NCBI GenBank assembly: GCA_002399435.1
Contig: DHDO01000086.1
Span: 1 to 21,783 of the forward strand
Direction of reading: 5' to 3'
Length of the DNA: 21,783 nt
From: Firmicutes bacterium UBA4874
Lineage (GTDB): Bacteria; Bacillota; Clostridia; Caldicoprobacterales; DTU083
Positions 1-8,931 of this stretch are shown piece after piece. The first letter of the stretch is position 1, and each line of letters starts with the position of its first letter. The notes below the pieces were generated by a model. It made no database searches, was not told the origin of the DNA, and was given only the letters and a program-made list of their open reading frames with translations. The translations under genes were made by a program, and so were the position numbers.

Positions 1-138
1 TTTTTTATTATTTTAGGTTTTGCAGTTTTGCAAATTTGCTGCGCATTCGGACGGGTCTTCGACAGTTTGAAAGTTAGAAAGTGCCCTCAAAGCCGCTGAA
101 ATACAGTGTTTTCTTGTCAAATTTTTTGAAAATAGTCG

Positions 139-167
139 TTGTATTAAGTTGTATTATATGATATAAT
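139..167 (+). promoter_or_regulatory. Putative sigma-A promoter of the IS transposase
   Basis: A TTGTAT box at 139-144 and a perfect TATAAT at 162-167 are separated by 17 bases. The -10 box ends only 9 bases before the transposase ATG at 177, so transcription would begin about 3 bases before the start codon. No Shine-Dalgarno sequence is visible between the two. This predicts a leaderless or nearly leaderless message and weak transposase translation. Confidence 0.6.
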
Positions 168-176
168 AATAGTATT

Positions 177-2033
177 ATGAAAATATGGTATGACAAAAAG
201 TCAAAAGATCCCACTTACTTTGTCCAGAAGGGCTATCGTATTGGGAAAAAAACCACAACTAAAAATATCGCGAGAATCGGGAAGCATTCCGAGCTTCTTA
301 AGATCACTGATGATCCATTGGCTTATGCAAAACAGCAGGTGGAAAAATATAATGAGGGAGTGCAGGAAAACAACAGGGTGGATGTAACAATTGATTTTAC
401 CAAAAAGATCAAAGGAGATAACGGTATTGTTTCTTCCAGTACAAATTTGAATGTCGGATATTTTTTCCTGCAGCAGCTGTATCATGATCTGGAGATTGGC
501 TCCTTTTTTAAAAAAATTACTGAGGATTCAAAGATTACATTTGATCCGAATTTCGTGAACCGCTTTCTCACTTTTACCAGGATACTGGAACCGGATTCAA
601 AGCTCGGCACCTATGACCATTTGGACCGCTATTATGAAAAGCCGGATTTTGACTATATACATATTTTAAGAACGATGGACATTATGCAGGAACACTATGA
701 TGAGTACCTTTGTCATCTTTATGAAAAAAGTTCCAGAATCATCAAACGCAATACATCTGTCTGCTATTACGACTGCAGCAATTATTACTTCGAAATTGAA
801 ACAGATGATGAAGATTATGTTGATGAAGTAACCGGGGAGATGATCAAGGGTCTGCGTAAATATGGTCCTTCAAAGGAAAACCGTCCCAATCCGATTGTGG
901 AGATGGGGCTGTTTATGGATGCGGATGGCATTCCATTGTCCATGTGCATAACCTCCGGATGGGATAATGAGCAAACCACCGCTATTCCACTGGAAAAAAA
1001 GCTTACCGAAATGTTTAAGGGAAAGAAATACATATATTGTGCCGATGCAGGACTGGGGTCTCTTAATATCCGGAATTTCAACTCCATGGGAGGGCGTGCC
1101 TTTATCGTTACACAATCTGTCAAAAAGCTTTCCGATGACTTAAAGAAGGCTGTGTTTAATGACTATGACTACAAACTTTTGTCATCAGATGAACCTGTTT
1201 CCATAGAAGATCTGAAAACCTTTGATAAAACCGATAAGAGCAAGAGAAACCTTTATGATGATAAAGCCTACAAGATTCTTAACGCTGACAAAGCCTTTGA
1301 TTTGGGATTGTATGAGACAAAGGTCCTGAAAAATGGGAGAACAAAAAAAGTTAAATCCAAGGCCGCTGTAAAACAGAAGGTCGTTATTACTTTTTCAAGA
1401 AAAATGATGGAATACCAGCGATATGTCAGAAACCGGCAAATTGAAAGGGCCAAAAAACTATTGAAGAATCTGAATCCGGATACTTACAAAAAGGGTCCTC
1501 ACGATGTTACCCGCTTTATCAAAAGAACATCCTCCACTGAAACTGGTGAAGCAGTGACGGATCTTTATGAGATAAATCAAAGTGTCATCGAGGAAGAAGA
1601 AAAATATGACGGATACTACGCCGTAGCAACAAATCTTGATGATAGGGCCAGGGACATCATTCAGATCAGCTCCAACCGGTATAAAATTGAGGACTGTTTC
1701 CGTGTAATGAAAAACAACTTTTCAGCACGTCCGGTCTACCATCAGAAACGGGAACATATCATCGCCCATTTCATGATCTGTTATACTGCATTGCTCATTT
1801 ACCGGCTGTTGGAAAAGAAATTGGACCGGCAGGGCACACACTTCACGGCAGAAAATATAATAGAAACGCTTAGAAGCATGGAAGTCACAAACCTTGATGA
1901 TATGTGTTATTTTTCTACTTACACCTGCTCGCAGGTTTGCACTGTCCTAAATGCTGTCTTTGACCTCAGACTGGACAGAAAATACTATCAGCCCAAAGAG
2001 CTGAACAAAAAAATCAAAAAAATTTCAGGATAG
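177..2033 (+). CDS. IS1634-type (IS4 superfamily) DDE transposase
   Basis: This 618-residue transposase would catalyse cut-and-paste movement of an insertion sequence. The N-terminus (MKIWYDKKSKDPTYFVQKGY) and length match the IS1634 group. Candidate catalytic residues are D199 in YYDCSN, D290 in YCADAGL, and E505 in the NRYKIEDCFRVMK block, which fits the Y...R/E...K signature of IS4-like enzymes, followed by a hydrophobic helix (HFMICYTALLIYRLLE). The frame is open throughout with no internal stop, so the gene looks intact. I could not find convincing terminal inverted repeats: only TACAGTGT near 102-109 recurs, inverted, near 2057-2064. The IS ends and target duplication are therefore unresolved. 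It lies upstream of, and in the same direction as, the sugar-utilisation operon and has a promoter but no obvious ribosome binding site. Confidence 0.9.
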   Translation: MKIWYDKKSKDPTYFVQKGYRIGKKTTTKNIARIGKHSELLKITDDPLAYAKQQVEKYNEGVQENNRVDVTIDFTKKIKGDNGIVSSSTNLNVGYFFLQQLYHDLEIGSFFKKITEDSKITFDPNFVNRFLTFTRILEPDSKLGTYDHLDRYYEKPDFDYIHILRTMDIMQEHYDEYLCHLYEKSSRIIKRNTSVCYYDCSNYYFEIETDDEDYVDEVTGEMIKGLRKYGPSKENRPNPIVEMGLFMDADGIPLSMCITSGWDNEQTTAIPLEKKLTEMFKGKKYIYCADAGLGSLNIRNFNSMGGRAFIVTQSVKKLSDDLKKAVFNDYDYKLLSSDEPVSIEDLKTFDKTDKSKRNLYDDKAYKILNADKAFDLGLYETKVLKNGRTKKVKSKAAVKQKVVITFSRKMMEYQRYVRNRQIERAKKLLKNLNPDTYKKGPHDVTRFIKRTSSTETGEAVTDLYEINQSVIEEEEKYDGYYAVATNLDDRARDIIQISSNRYKIEDCFRVMKNNFSARPVYHQKREHIIAHFMICYTALLIYRLLEKKLDRQGTHFTAENIIETLRSMEVTNLDDMCYFSTYTCSQVCTVLNAVFDLRLDRKYYQPKELNKKIKKISG

Positions 2034-2111
2034 GATTTTCATACAACATCCCATCACACTGTAAAAGAGGTTAGAAACCGCCCAGCCATGAGGTGTCTAA
2101 CACACTATTCT

Positions 2112-2127
2112 ATGGAAACGTTTTCAT
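2112..2127. promoter_or_regulatory. LacI-type operator O1 (upstream site)
   Basis: ATGGAAACGTTTTCAT is a 16-base palindrome with one mismatched pair and a central CG. It matches the motif shared by three other sites in the window (consensus TGGWAACGTTWCCA). It lies 137 bases, centre to centre, upstream of the second site, about 13.05 helical turns at 10.5 bases per turn, which suits DNA looping. Of the four sites it is also the closest to a CcpA cre site, so catabolite repression is an alternative. Confidence 0.65.
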
Positions 2128-2205
2128 TAACCGCTAAGGCAATTATAAATATTTTGTGGTTAAAGTAACGTTATACTCAATATTTAAGTTATCTTAAAGG
2201 GATTG

Positions 2206-2234
2206 TTGCACTATTTAATTTTATGGCTTATAAT
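2206..2234 (+). promoter_or_regulatory. Promoter of the GH35/GH94 operon
   Basis: A perfect TATAAT at 2229-2234 lies 17 bases after TTGCAC (2206-2211), a weak -35 box matching three of six consensus positions. The expected start of transcription is near 2241, which puts the operator at 2249-2264 at about +9 to +24, where a bound repressor would block elongation or promoter clearance. The weak -35 box could make the promoter dependent on another factor, but that is inference. Confidence 0.6.
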
Positions 2235-2248
2235 ATAAGCAGCATGAA

Positions 2249-2264
2249 AAGGAAACGTTACCAA
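2249..2264. promoter_or_regulatory. LacI-type operator O2 (just downstream of the promoter)
   Basis: AAGGAAACGTTACCAA has the core GGAAACGTTACC, a 12-base palindrome with one mismatched pair around a central CG. It sits immediately downstream of the predicted transcription start of the GH35 operon. The position and the shared motif with 2112, 8693 and 8881 support a roadblock operator for the LacI-family protein encoded at 12788-13813. Confidence 0.7.
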
Positions 2265-2452
2265 TAGCCTATATTATGGAAAGCAAAAATAATATGTCCA
2301 ATGTTGGAGACTGCAGTAGACTGGGAAGGGACAAAGATTACTGCTGAGTAATGTTCATGAGGAGAGGAGGCTTGGGCTAATTGCTGCTGATGTAATAGTC
2401 TGATAAGGACTCTTGAATGGCATTGGGCACATAGAATTGTGAGGGAAAGACA

Positions 2453-4849
2453 GTGGTAATTTTTAATAACAGACAGTTTATCATTGATTTCAAACCGGTT
2501 TTTATCTTATCTGGAGAGGTTCATTATTTCCGCTTGAGAAGAGATAATTGGCAGCACATTATAGACGAGGCAAAGAATATGGGATTGAATTGTATCGCTT
2601 CCTATGTTCCATGGATTTTGCATGAGGAGATCGAGGGCGATTACGACTTTGAAGGTAACCTTGATTTAGGAGCTTTTATCGATTTGTGTGCCGATAATGG
2701 ACTATATTTCTTTGTTCGTCCAGGCCCTTTCATTATGGCTGAAATGAAAAATGAGGGCATACCCTATTGGATATATGAAAAATACCCCGATGCGGTTCCT
2801 ATCGGCTATGAAAGTGTTAAGGCAAAAAGCAGAGCTCTGGACTATCTGCACAGTGGATTTCTAAATGAATGCAAAAAGTGGTATGAAAAAGTCATGGGAG
2901 TGATCGTCCCGAGACTCCATTGCAAAGGTGGCAACGTTATAGGGATACAGCTTGATAATGAGATCGGGATGCTTAATTGGATCACTGATTTTCCACTTTT
3001 GAATGATAATGTCCTAAATAAATTTTCCGATTATCTAAGGAATAAGTATTCTGAAACAAAGCTTAGGACTAGGTATCCATTTGAAATAAAACCTGCTCTT
3101 TACCATTGCTTCAGGGCTCCATCTGAGGACTATGCTGCAGCATTCCATTCCGATTTTAATGAATTCATGAGAATTTATTATGCGGAATATATTCGAACTC
3201 TTACACAGTATGCTAGCGATTACGGGGTAAAAAATACGCCATTTTTCGTTAACATACATGGGACAGGAGGTGGCAGGATCTTTGATTTCCCACTGGGGAT
3301 CAGTCAGCTGTATAGAGGCTATAATTTAGGCAATGGATGTATAAGCGGTGCGGATATGTATCTGGGGGAACCTACTATTGGCAACTACCAGGATCTTTAT
3401 ACCTGCAATGCATATACGGCTGCCAGCAACAAAAAAGGTCAACCTTTGACCGCAATTGAATTTGAATGTGGCGATGGGACGTATTGTTCTCAAAATGGAT
3501 ATAGGTATAACTCGTCTTCTACATCCCAAAATATGGTAACTTCATTAGCCCAGGATGCACGAATGATCAACTTATATGTATTTAGCGGCGGAACAAATTA
3601 CTATCTGAAGCATCCACGTCCTGATGGGAACATGCGTATGGCTTTTACTGGGGAGCTACATGGATTTTCAGCTCCTGTTGAACCGGATGGAAGTCATAAT
3701 TTTTCTTTTGACAAAATCACGGATACTGCTCATTCAATAAAAGCATTAAATTCGCTGATTGGTAGTGCTGTACAGCAAACGGATGATATCGCGCTTGCCT
3801 TTATTCCAGACTATTTTCTGACTGAAACATCCTATAGTAAGTCCAAGGTTGTCTGTAAAATTCATGATAATCTGAAAAGATTTCGATGTTTCAAGCAGAT
3901 CGATAGTCCCTTAAAAGCTTTTTTAAATGCCAATATCAATATGCGTGCAATCGATATACAAAACGAAGCGATTCGAGGAGTTAACAATTTGCTCGTAATG
4001 ACTTGTCTTTATACACCGGAGAGTGTGCAGCAAGCTCTTGTAGATTATTTAAGAGAAGGCCATAATCTTATTCTATATGGTGAAATCCCGATGTACGATA
4101 TTGAAGGCAATCCTTGTACTGTCCTGAAAGACGCTTTGGAATTGGGCGAGCCTGATTACTTGGCGGATGATCAACCGGGGTATTATCTCACAGTTCATTC
4201 GGAAAATTTGGATCATTTTGTTGCAGACCAACGATGTGATTTTGCTCAGTGCTTTTCAAGGGATGATAATGTTCTGCTGTCTGTGATTGGCTCTGATCTT
4301 ATGTGTGGTTTCCAGAAAAGTATTGGTGGAGGAGTGGTTACTGCTATTACCTGTAATTATCCTTGCATCATGGATTTCTATAACCAGATTATTCAGATGC
4401 ATGGAATTAATCCTATCGTACATACTGATTATTATAAGTATGGTATTTTTGCATCTCTTTCAAGCTGCGGGGATGGACAGCAACTTCTCTTTTTATTGAA
4501 TCTGGATACGGTAGAAAAAAAAGCTAATGTGTATATCAAGGATAAGATAATGTTTGAAAATTTCGTATTTTTTAACAAACAGTTTTTAATTCTTCCAATT
4601 AATGTGAAGCTTCCATGTGCAACGGTAATAAAATCGACTGCCCAGATCAACGGTTATGATGATCATTCTATAAAATTCAGATTATCACAGCCATCGGACA
4701 CGATTGTATTGAAAACAAACGGAAGGGTGATGCCGTCAGACGATTATGTATTGGAAGAAGAGGGGGATGATGTCATGATTACATCAAAAAAGCATGCCAA
4801 ACTTGAAAATAAGTTAGTTGTAAAAATATCTGATACTAGGGTGATATGA
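2453..4849 (+). CDS. GH35 family glycoside hydrolase (beta-galactosidase-like; possibly beta-1,2-glucoside active)
   Basis: A 798-residue enzyme with no signal peptide, so probably cytoplasmic. The N-terminal TIM barrel carries GH35 hallmarks: GEVHYFRL near residue 22, [20 protein letters not shown], and [21 protein letters not shown]170 in QLDNEIG is the likely acid/base, and E336 in TAIEFECG is the likely nucleophile, replacing the usual EFYTGW-type context. The start is GTG at 2453, with GAGGGA at 2441-2446 as ribosome binding site; no useful ATG lies nearby. GH35 enzymes classically release beta-galactose, but a GH35 member from Ignavibacterium album has, to my recollection, been reported to act on beta-1,2-glucosidic bonds. 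Beside a GH94 oligoglucan-phosphorylase-like gene this alternative deserves weight. It is the first gene of the operon, and its stop overlaps a downstream ATG. Confidence 0.85.
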   Translation: MVIFNNRQFIIDFKPVFILSGEVHYFRLRRDNWQHIIDEAKNMGLNCIASYVPWILHEEIEGDYDFEGNLDLGAFIDLCADNGLYFFVRPGPFIMAEMKNEGIPYWIYEKYPDAVPIGYESVKAKSRALDYLHSGFLNECKKWYEKVMGVIVPRLHCKGGNVIGIQLDNEIGMLNWITDFPLLNDNVLNKFSDYLRNKYSETKLRTRYPFEIKPALYHCFRAPSEDYAAAFHSDFNEFMRIYYAEYIRTLTQYASDYGVKNTPFFVNIHGTGGGRIFDFPLGISQLYRGYNLGNGCISGADMYLGEPTIGNYQDLYTCNAYTAASNKKGQPLTAIEFECGDGTYCSQNGYRYNSSSTSQNMVTSLAQDARMINLYVFSGGTNYYLKHPRPDGNMRMAFTGELHGFSAPVEPDGSHNFSFDKITDTAHSIKALNSLIGSAVQQTDDIALAFIPDYFLTETSYSKSKVVCKIHDNLKRFRCFKQIDSPLKAFLNANINMRAIDIQNEAIRGVNNLLVMTCLYTPESVQQALVDYLREGHNLILYGEIPMYDIEGNPCTVLKDALELGEPDYLADDQPGYYLTVHSENLDHFVADQRCDFAQCFSRDDNVLLSVIGSDLMCGFQKSIGGGVVTAITCNYPCIMDFYNQIIQMHGINPIVHTDYYKYGIFASLSSCGDGQQLLFLLNLDTVEKKANVYIKDKIMFENFVFFNKQFLILPINVKLPCATVIKSTAQINGYDDHSIKFRLSQPSDTIVLKTNGRVMPSDDYVLEEEGDDVMITSKKHAKLENKLVVKISDTRVI

Positions 4850-4899
4850 TCAATGATCAGATAGAAAGATTTACTGATATGAGGAAAGTGAGAATTTGT

Positions 4900-5061
4900 A
4901 TGAGAATATTGATGCTTAATCTGGATACTCTTCGTCTTCGGCCTGATCATCTGGGATGCTATGGATATTCCAGAAAGACTTCACTCGCAATTGATTTTAT
5001 AGCCAAAAACGTTGGATCATTATGTCGGAGGGCGGTTCTTACCACGCCAGAGGGAACCTGA
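4900..5061 (+). pseudogene. Truncated sulfatase N-terminus
   Basis: The 53-residue product starts [19 protein letters not shown] and continues [16 protein letters not shown]. This is the N-terminal metal-binding segment of type I sulfatases (normally [22 protein letters not shown]). Similarity stops just before the place where the catalytic Cys/Ser motif (C/S-x-P-S-R) should follow, so no active site exists. An extra Leu-Arg in TLRLRPDH corresponds to a duplicated six-base unit (cttcgt/cttcgg). ATG 4900 has GAGGAAAG at 4881-4888 as a ribosome binding site; an in-frame ATG at 4846 overlaps the GH35 stop. The following 190 bases contain short frames I do not recognise. I read this as a gene that lost about 90 percent of its length by internal deletion, leaving the flanking enzymes intact. 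Confidence 0.75.
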
Positions 5062-5249
5062 CGTATTATATCTGATGTCTGGAATCCACTGGAAGAACGA
5101 AAGGCACAAGGCTACTCCGGAAAGGGGACATCTGGAAGAATTCAACGCTGGAATTAAGGAGATTGTTCCTCTGATTATATTGAACAGGCATACTGAGATT
5201 GTTAATAAATTAGTTAAGATATTAAGATATCTAATATTAGGGCGGTGGA
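5062..5249. other. Degenerate stretch after the sulfatase remnant
   Basis: About 190 bases with no recognisable gene. A short frame beginning at the ATG in TTATGTCGGAGG (about 5021) encodes roughly 17 residues and stops; another frame covers 5012-5293 but resembles nothing and overlaps the GH94 start. This is probably the scrambled remainder of the sulfatase gene plus the GH94 ribosome binding region. There is no terminator hairpin, so the GH35 transcript should reach GH94. Confidence 0.5.
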
Positions 5250-8200
5250 ATGGTGATACAAGGACAGCAGACGCATTTTATAAATTTTTCTAAAGGTAAT
5301 AGCAATTTTTCCTTTTTGCCAACTGGTGATATCTATGAATTTACCTATGATGATTTTATGATAAATGGATATTGGGGAAACTGCATCGATGGTTCTTCCA
5401 ATAATATCTACTTGCGTTTATACGAACAGGATAAGGTTATATCTTATCCTCTGTTGGGTAAAGCATCCGAATCCAGAATAAGTGTTGGCAGAGATCAGCT
5501 TATATATACCGGTGATGTTGGTGGGATTTCATATGAAGTTACTTTTCTGCCAATGCAGGATGGGATTTGGGTTTGGCGGATCTACTTGCAATCAGAAGAG
5601 AGTAAGACAGTTGATCTGATCTATGGCCAGGATGTTGGAGTTGCATCAAGGGCTAATATCCTTACCAATGAACTATATACAAGTCAATATCTTGATCATA
5701 AAGTTATAAAAGGATCAAATGGATATACAATAAGCTCCAGGCAAAATCTACCCCAATCAGGCTGTTATCCGTATCTTCAGCAAGGCAGTTTGGATACAGA
5801 AATCATTGGATACTCTACTGATGCCACGCAGTTTTTCGGAAATGATTATCGAAAAACCTATATTCCAAAGGCGTTGGCAAATGATCTGCCGAATGTAAAT
5901 TATCAGTTTGAGCTGGCCTATATTGCTTTGCAAACTCGCAGATTAACTTGGAGTGGTGATAAATCTGTGATGTTTTATGGTATTTTTAAGCCTGATATGT
6001 CAATGGCAGTGACAGAGCTTTTATACCAACAGGAATTGGAAACAGCCTATAAAAGGGTGAAATATACCTATAGCTCAAAGGGATCTTCACTTTCAGTCAA
6101 AATTCCGGTCCTGAAAACGAAACTCGGTAAACCTTTCGTATCGGCTGAGTTTTCAAAAGAAGAATTCGATAGATTTTTTCCTCAAAAAAAGTTTGTGGAA
6201 ACCGAGAAAGGCAAAATCCTTTCCTTCTTTACTCTTGAACATGCTCATGTTGTCTTACAGCAAAAGGAAGTGATGGTTGAACGGCCACATGGACATATTA
6301 TCACAACCGGGATGGATGATAAGAAGGTCTCCCGCGGCCTTGTTACCTCTACAAACTATATGTATGGCGTATTCCATTCACAATTGGCGGTGGGTAATAC
6401 ATCTATGAATAAACTTTTGTCCACCAACAGAGGATTTTTGAATATTCAAAAAAACGCAGGACAGAGAATCTATCTGAGAATTGACGGAGTGTATCGGATT
6501 CTTACTCTTCCTGCTGCCTATGAAATGGGCATCAATTATTCGAAATGGTATTATAAGGTGAAAGATGATATCCTATTCGTTTCCTCTTTTGCCCTGGCAG
6601 ACGAGCCGGCTGTTGTACTGGATGTTCACTCAATGAATGGTATTAAGTATGACTATATCGTCACTAATCAATTGGCTATGGGAGAGCATGAATATATTCA
6701 CCCTGTAAAAATTCGTCTGGGAGAAACATTGGATGGAAAGAAGTTTGCCTGCATTACCAAAGCAAAATTGGATTCTGTAAGAGATCCATATCCGGATTTG
6801 AGCCTTACCATTCATGTTGTTGGCTCTAATTGCAGGTTTAGCGATGATAGAATATTCTATGAAGACAATAATTCCAGAAACGGGACATTACTTACCATAG
6901 GTATTGATCATTCGAGCGCCTTCCAGTTTATATTGGAAGGCAGGCTTGAGAAAGCAAAAATCCTCCCCTCGGAAAGAAAATGTTTGGCCAGGGAATTCGA
7001 AAAATTTTCCGTATTCTACAAAAAGCTGTTTGGGAATTTTCATCTGTCTCTGGATGGAGAGCACTCCGGAAAAATCGAAAAAAACGAAATTGAAAAGCTA
7101 AATGAAATGATCTGGTGGTATACTCATAACGCTATGGTCCATTTTGCTGTTCCACATGGGTTGGAGCAACCTGGCGGAGCCGCATGGGGTACCCGTGATA
7201 TATGTCAGGGACCTATGGAGTTTTTTCTATCCACTGGCCATTATGAATTAGCCCGGGATGTACTGGTAAAAGTATTTGAACATCAGTATTTGGAAACAAA
7301 GGAATGGCCTCAATGGTTCATGTTTGATGATTATAATGTGCAAGCGGAAGAATGGCATGGGGATGTTGTATTTTGGCCTCTTAAATGCGTTGGCGATTAT
7401 CTTGCAGCTACCGGGGATTTCTCCATTTTGAAAGAGAATATCGGTTATCGTTTTTTGGCTGATCATAAAGCAACCATTGAAAAAAATACGATGCTGAAGC
7501 ATGTAAAAGAAGCGATTGAAGCTGTTAAAGCTCATTTTATCCCCAATACCGTTTTGATCAGCTATGCAGGCGGGGATTGGGATGATACCTTACAGCCTGC
7601 AAACCCGGATATGAGGAGTAATATGGTAAGTGCTTGGACAGAATCTCTTGCCTATCAGGTCTTTATCCGCCTTTCCGATATGCTGAAAAAGGTTGATCCG
7701 GACTATGCCATCGAGTTAGCAGATCTGTGCAAAGCCATCCAAAGGTCTTTTAACGAAATTTTGATCAAAAATAACGTGATTACCGGCTTTGCCTATTTTA
7801 AGAGCAAAGGCATCATAGATTATATGCTTCATCCGGATGATCTGAAGACAGGTATACATTACAGGTTACTGCCCTTAACCAGAAGTATTATTTCTGAAAT
7901 TGTCGACAAAAAGCAGGCGGAGAAAAATGATAAGATTATCGACAGGAAACTTTCCTTTCCGGATGGAGTCAGATTGATGGACCGACCGGCACACTATGAG
8001 GGGGGTGTGACTCGGCACTTTCAAAGAGCGGAACAGGCGGCCAATGTCGGTCGTGAAATAAGCCTTCAATATGTACATGCCCATATTCGTTATATTGAAG
8101 CCATGGCTAAGCTGGGCAATGCGTATAGAGTATGGAAGGCTTTGTTTCAGATAATTCCAATTGGTATAAAAGAGGTTGTGCCCAATGCAGCTCTCCGTCA

Positions 8201-8648
8201 GGCTAATGCATATTTTAGCAGTTCAGATGGTGCTTTTGCAAACCGCTATGAGTATCAGGACGAATTTGAAAGACTCAGAGACGGCAGTATTGCAGTAAAA
8301 GGTGGATGGCGGATATATTCAAGCGGTTCCGGAATTCTGATTTCGCAGATGATCTCCAATATATTGGGTATTCGGTTTATCGCTGGGGGACTGGTGATTG
8401 ATCCGGTTCTGCCTGGCAGGCTTAATGGACTTCATTTTGATTTCACATATGGCGGGCAAGAGGTTACCTTTATATACCATATCGTAGATAAGGGTTCCGA
8501 AACAAGCGTTGTCTGTGGAGGCCATGTGTTGAAAACAAAAAAACTTAAAAATCCATACAGGCAGGGTGGAGTGAAAATTGATCGAAAATTAATGCTTGCT
8601 ATGCTGGAAACGGATCCAGCCGTGCATATTTATGTGCAGGAGCAATGA
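5250..8648 (+). CDS. GH94 glycoside phosphorylase, 1,2-beta-oligoglucan phosphorylase-like
   Basis: GH94 enzymes are inverting phosphorylases that split a beta-glucoside with inorganic phosphate, releasing alpha-glucose 1-phosphate and saving ATP. This 1132-residue cytoplasmic protein is longer than cellobiose phosphorylases (about 800) and matches the roughly 1100-residue 1,2-beta-oligoglucan phosphorylase class. An N-terminal beta-sandwich region is followed by the (alpha/alpha)6 barrel. Key parts are VPHGLEQPGGAAWGTRDICQ with candidate general acid D650, the DRPAHYEGG segment around H915, and a phosphate-loop-like GGWRIYSSGSG at 1018-1028. The start is ATG 5250 or GTG 5253; AGGGCGG at 5239-5245 spaces better with the latter. 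It follows GH35 and the sulfatase remnant, is probably cotranscribed, and ends before an AT-rich hairpin. Family assignment is firm; the beta-1,2 specificity is inferred from overall resemblance, and a different beta-linkage is possible. Confidence 0.85.
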   Translation: MVIQGQQTHFINFSKGNSNFSFLPTGDIYEFTYDDFMINGYWGNCIDGSSNNIYLRLYEQDKVISYPLLGKASESRISVGRDQLIYTGDVGGISYEVTFLPMQDGIWVWRIYLQSEESKTVDLIYGQDVGVASRANILTNELYTSQYLDHKVIKGSNGYTISSRQNLPQSGCYPYLQQGSLDTEIIGYSTDATQFFGNDYRKTYIPKALANDLPNVNYQFELAYIALQTRRLTWSGDKSVMFYGIFKPDMSMAVTELLYQQELETAYKRVKYTYSSKGSSLSVKIPVLKTKLGKPFVSAEFSKEEFDRFFPQKKFVETEKGKILSFFTLEHAHVVLQQKEVMVERPHGHIITTGMDDKKVSRGLVTSTNYMYGVFHSQLAVGNTSMNKLLSTNRGFLNIQKNAGQRIYLRIDGVYRILTLPAAYEMGINYSKWYYKVKDDILFVSSFALADEPAVVLDVHSMNGIKYDYIVTNQLAMGEHEYIHPVKIRLGETLDGKKFACITKAKLDSVRDPYPDLSLTIHVVGSNCRFSDDRIFYEDNNSRNGTLLTIGIDHSSAFQFILEGRLEKAKILPSERKCLAREFEKFSVFYKKLFGNFHLSLDGEHSGKIEKNEIEKLNEMIWWYTHNAMVHFAVPHGLEQPGGAAWGTRDICQGPMEFFLSTGHYELARDVLVKVFEHQYLETKEWPQWFMFDDYNVQAEEWHGDVVFWPLKCVGDYLAATGDFSILKENIGYRFLADHKATIEKNTMLKHVKEAIEAVKAHFIPNTVLISYAGGDWDDTLQPANPDMRSNMVSAWTESLAYQVFIRLSDMLKKVDPDYAIELADLCKAIQRSFNEILIKNNVITGFAYFKSKGIIDYMLHPDDLKTGIHYRLLPLTRSIISEIVDKKQAEKNDKIIDRKLSFPDGVRLMDRPAHYEGGVTRHFQRAEQAANVGREISLQYVHAHIRYIEAMAKLGNAYRVWKALFQIIPIGIKEVVPNAALRQANAYFSSSDGAFANRYEYQDEFERLRDGSIAVKGGWRIYSSGSGILISQMISNILGIRFIAGGLVIDPVLPGRLNGLHFDFTYGGQEVTFIYHIVDKGSETSVVCGGHVLKTKKLKNPYRQGGVKIDRKLMLAMLETDPAVHIYVQEQ

Positions 8649-8692
8649 TATCTTACATGTATTAGCGGTGGGGGGATTATTATTTTAGAGGC

Positions 8693-8708
8693 ATGGTAAC
8701 GTTACCAT
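8693..8708. promoter_or_regulatory. LacI-type operator O3 (perfect palindrome)
   Basis: ATGGTAACGTTACCAT is a perfect 16-base palindrome with a central CG and the best version of the motif in the window. It lies 45 bases after the GH94 stop and 188 bases, centre to centre, upstream of operator O4 (about 17.9 helical turns), a spacing compatible with a repression loop. Confidence 0.75.
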
Positions 8709-8730
8709 ATACTCTGCGGATAGTAGCTAT

Positions 8731-8777
8731 AATAAAAAAATTTGAAGGAGTATCTTAGTAGGCACAAATTTTTTATT
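8731..8777 (+). terminator. AT-rich hairpin, probable terminator of the GH35/GH94 operon
   Basis: AATAAAAAAATTTG (8731-8744) pairs with CAAATTTTTTATT (8765-8777), forming about 13 pairs with one bulged A. The right arm carries a six-T run and the left arm a seven-A run, so it could work in either direction. The stem is weak because it is nearly all A-T. It lies 80 bases after the GH94 stop, between operators O3 and O4. Confidence 0.5.
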
Positions 8778-8843
8778 AGATAAATCTCCTAAATCGAGAA
8801 AGATATTATAGAAAAATGACTTTAAAAAAGCTTGATAAGGATA

Positions 8844-8872
8844 TTGACAACGCCTAAAATATAAACTATAAT
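8844..8872 (+). promoter_or_regulatory. Consensus promoter of the sugar permease operon
   Basis: TTGACA at 8844-8849 and TATAAT at 8867-8872 with a 17-base spacer form a perfect sigma-A consensus. The predicted start is near 8879, directly before operator O4 at 8881-8896. A promoter this strong needs tight repression, which fits the overlapping operator. Confidence 0.85.
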
Positions 8873-8880
8873 AAAAATGC

Positions 8881-8896
8881 GTGGAAACGTTTCCGA
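8881..8896. promoter_or_regulatory. LacI-type operator O4 at +1 of the permease promoter
   Basis: GTGGAAACGTTTCCGA contains the perfect 12-base palindrome GGAAACGTTTCC (8883-8894). It begins about 2-3 bases after the predicted transcription start, so a bound repressor would block initiation or promoter clearance. An open frame starting at GTG 8881 runs through it, but that GTG is unlikely to be the translation start. Confidence 0.75.
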
Positions 8897-8931
8897 AGGT
8901 ACATAAGCAATCGTGGGGAAGGAAGATCAAT

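Larger units (their letters stand above)
2034..2452 (+). other. Intergenic control region of the GH35/GH94 operon
   Basis: This 419-base stretch holds the unresolved right end of the IS, two strong LacI-type operators (2112-2127 and 2249-2264), a weak third palindrome TAACGTTA at 2166-2173, a promoter (2206-2234), and a leader of roughly 210 nucleotides. The leader contains a possible 17-codon reading frame at 2294-2347 with no good ribosome binding site. I see no terminator or tRNA here. Confidence 0.6.

Noticed and set aside
102..2064. TACAGTGT inverted pair as the IS terminal repeats
   Set aside because: Eight bases without flanking similarity is too little; the right copy lies 24 bases after the transposase stop, and the match could be chance.
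2166..2173. Fifth operator TAACGTTA
   Set aside because: Only eight bases are palindromic and the flanking GG/CC of the shared motif is missing.
2294..2347. 17-codon leader peptide upstream of GH35
   Set aside because: There is no convincing ribosome binding site and no coupling to a hairpin or downstream start; chance frames of this size are common.
5012..5293. 93-residue open frame before the GH94 gene
   Set aside because: It resembles no family, lacks a ribosome binding site and overlaps the GH94 start; it is more likely debris from the sulfatase gene.
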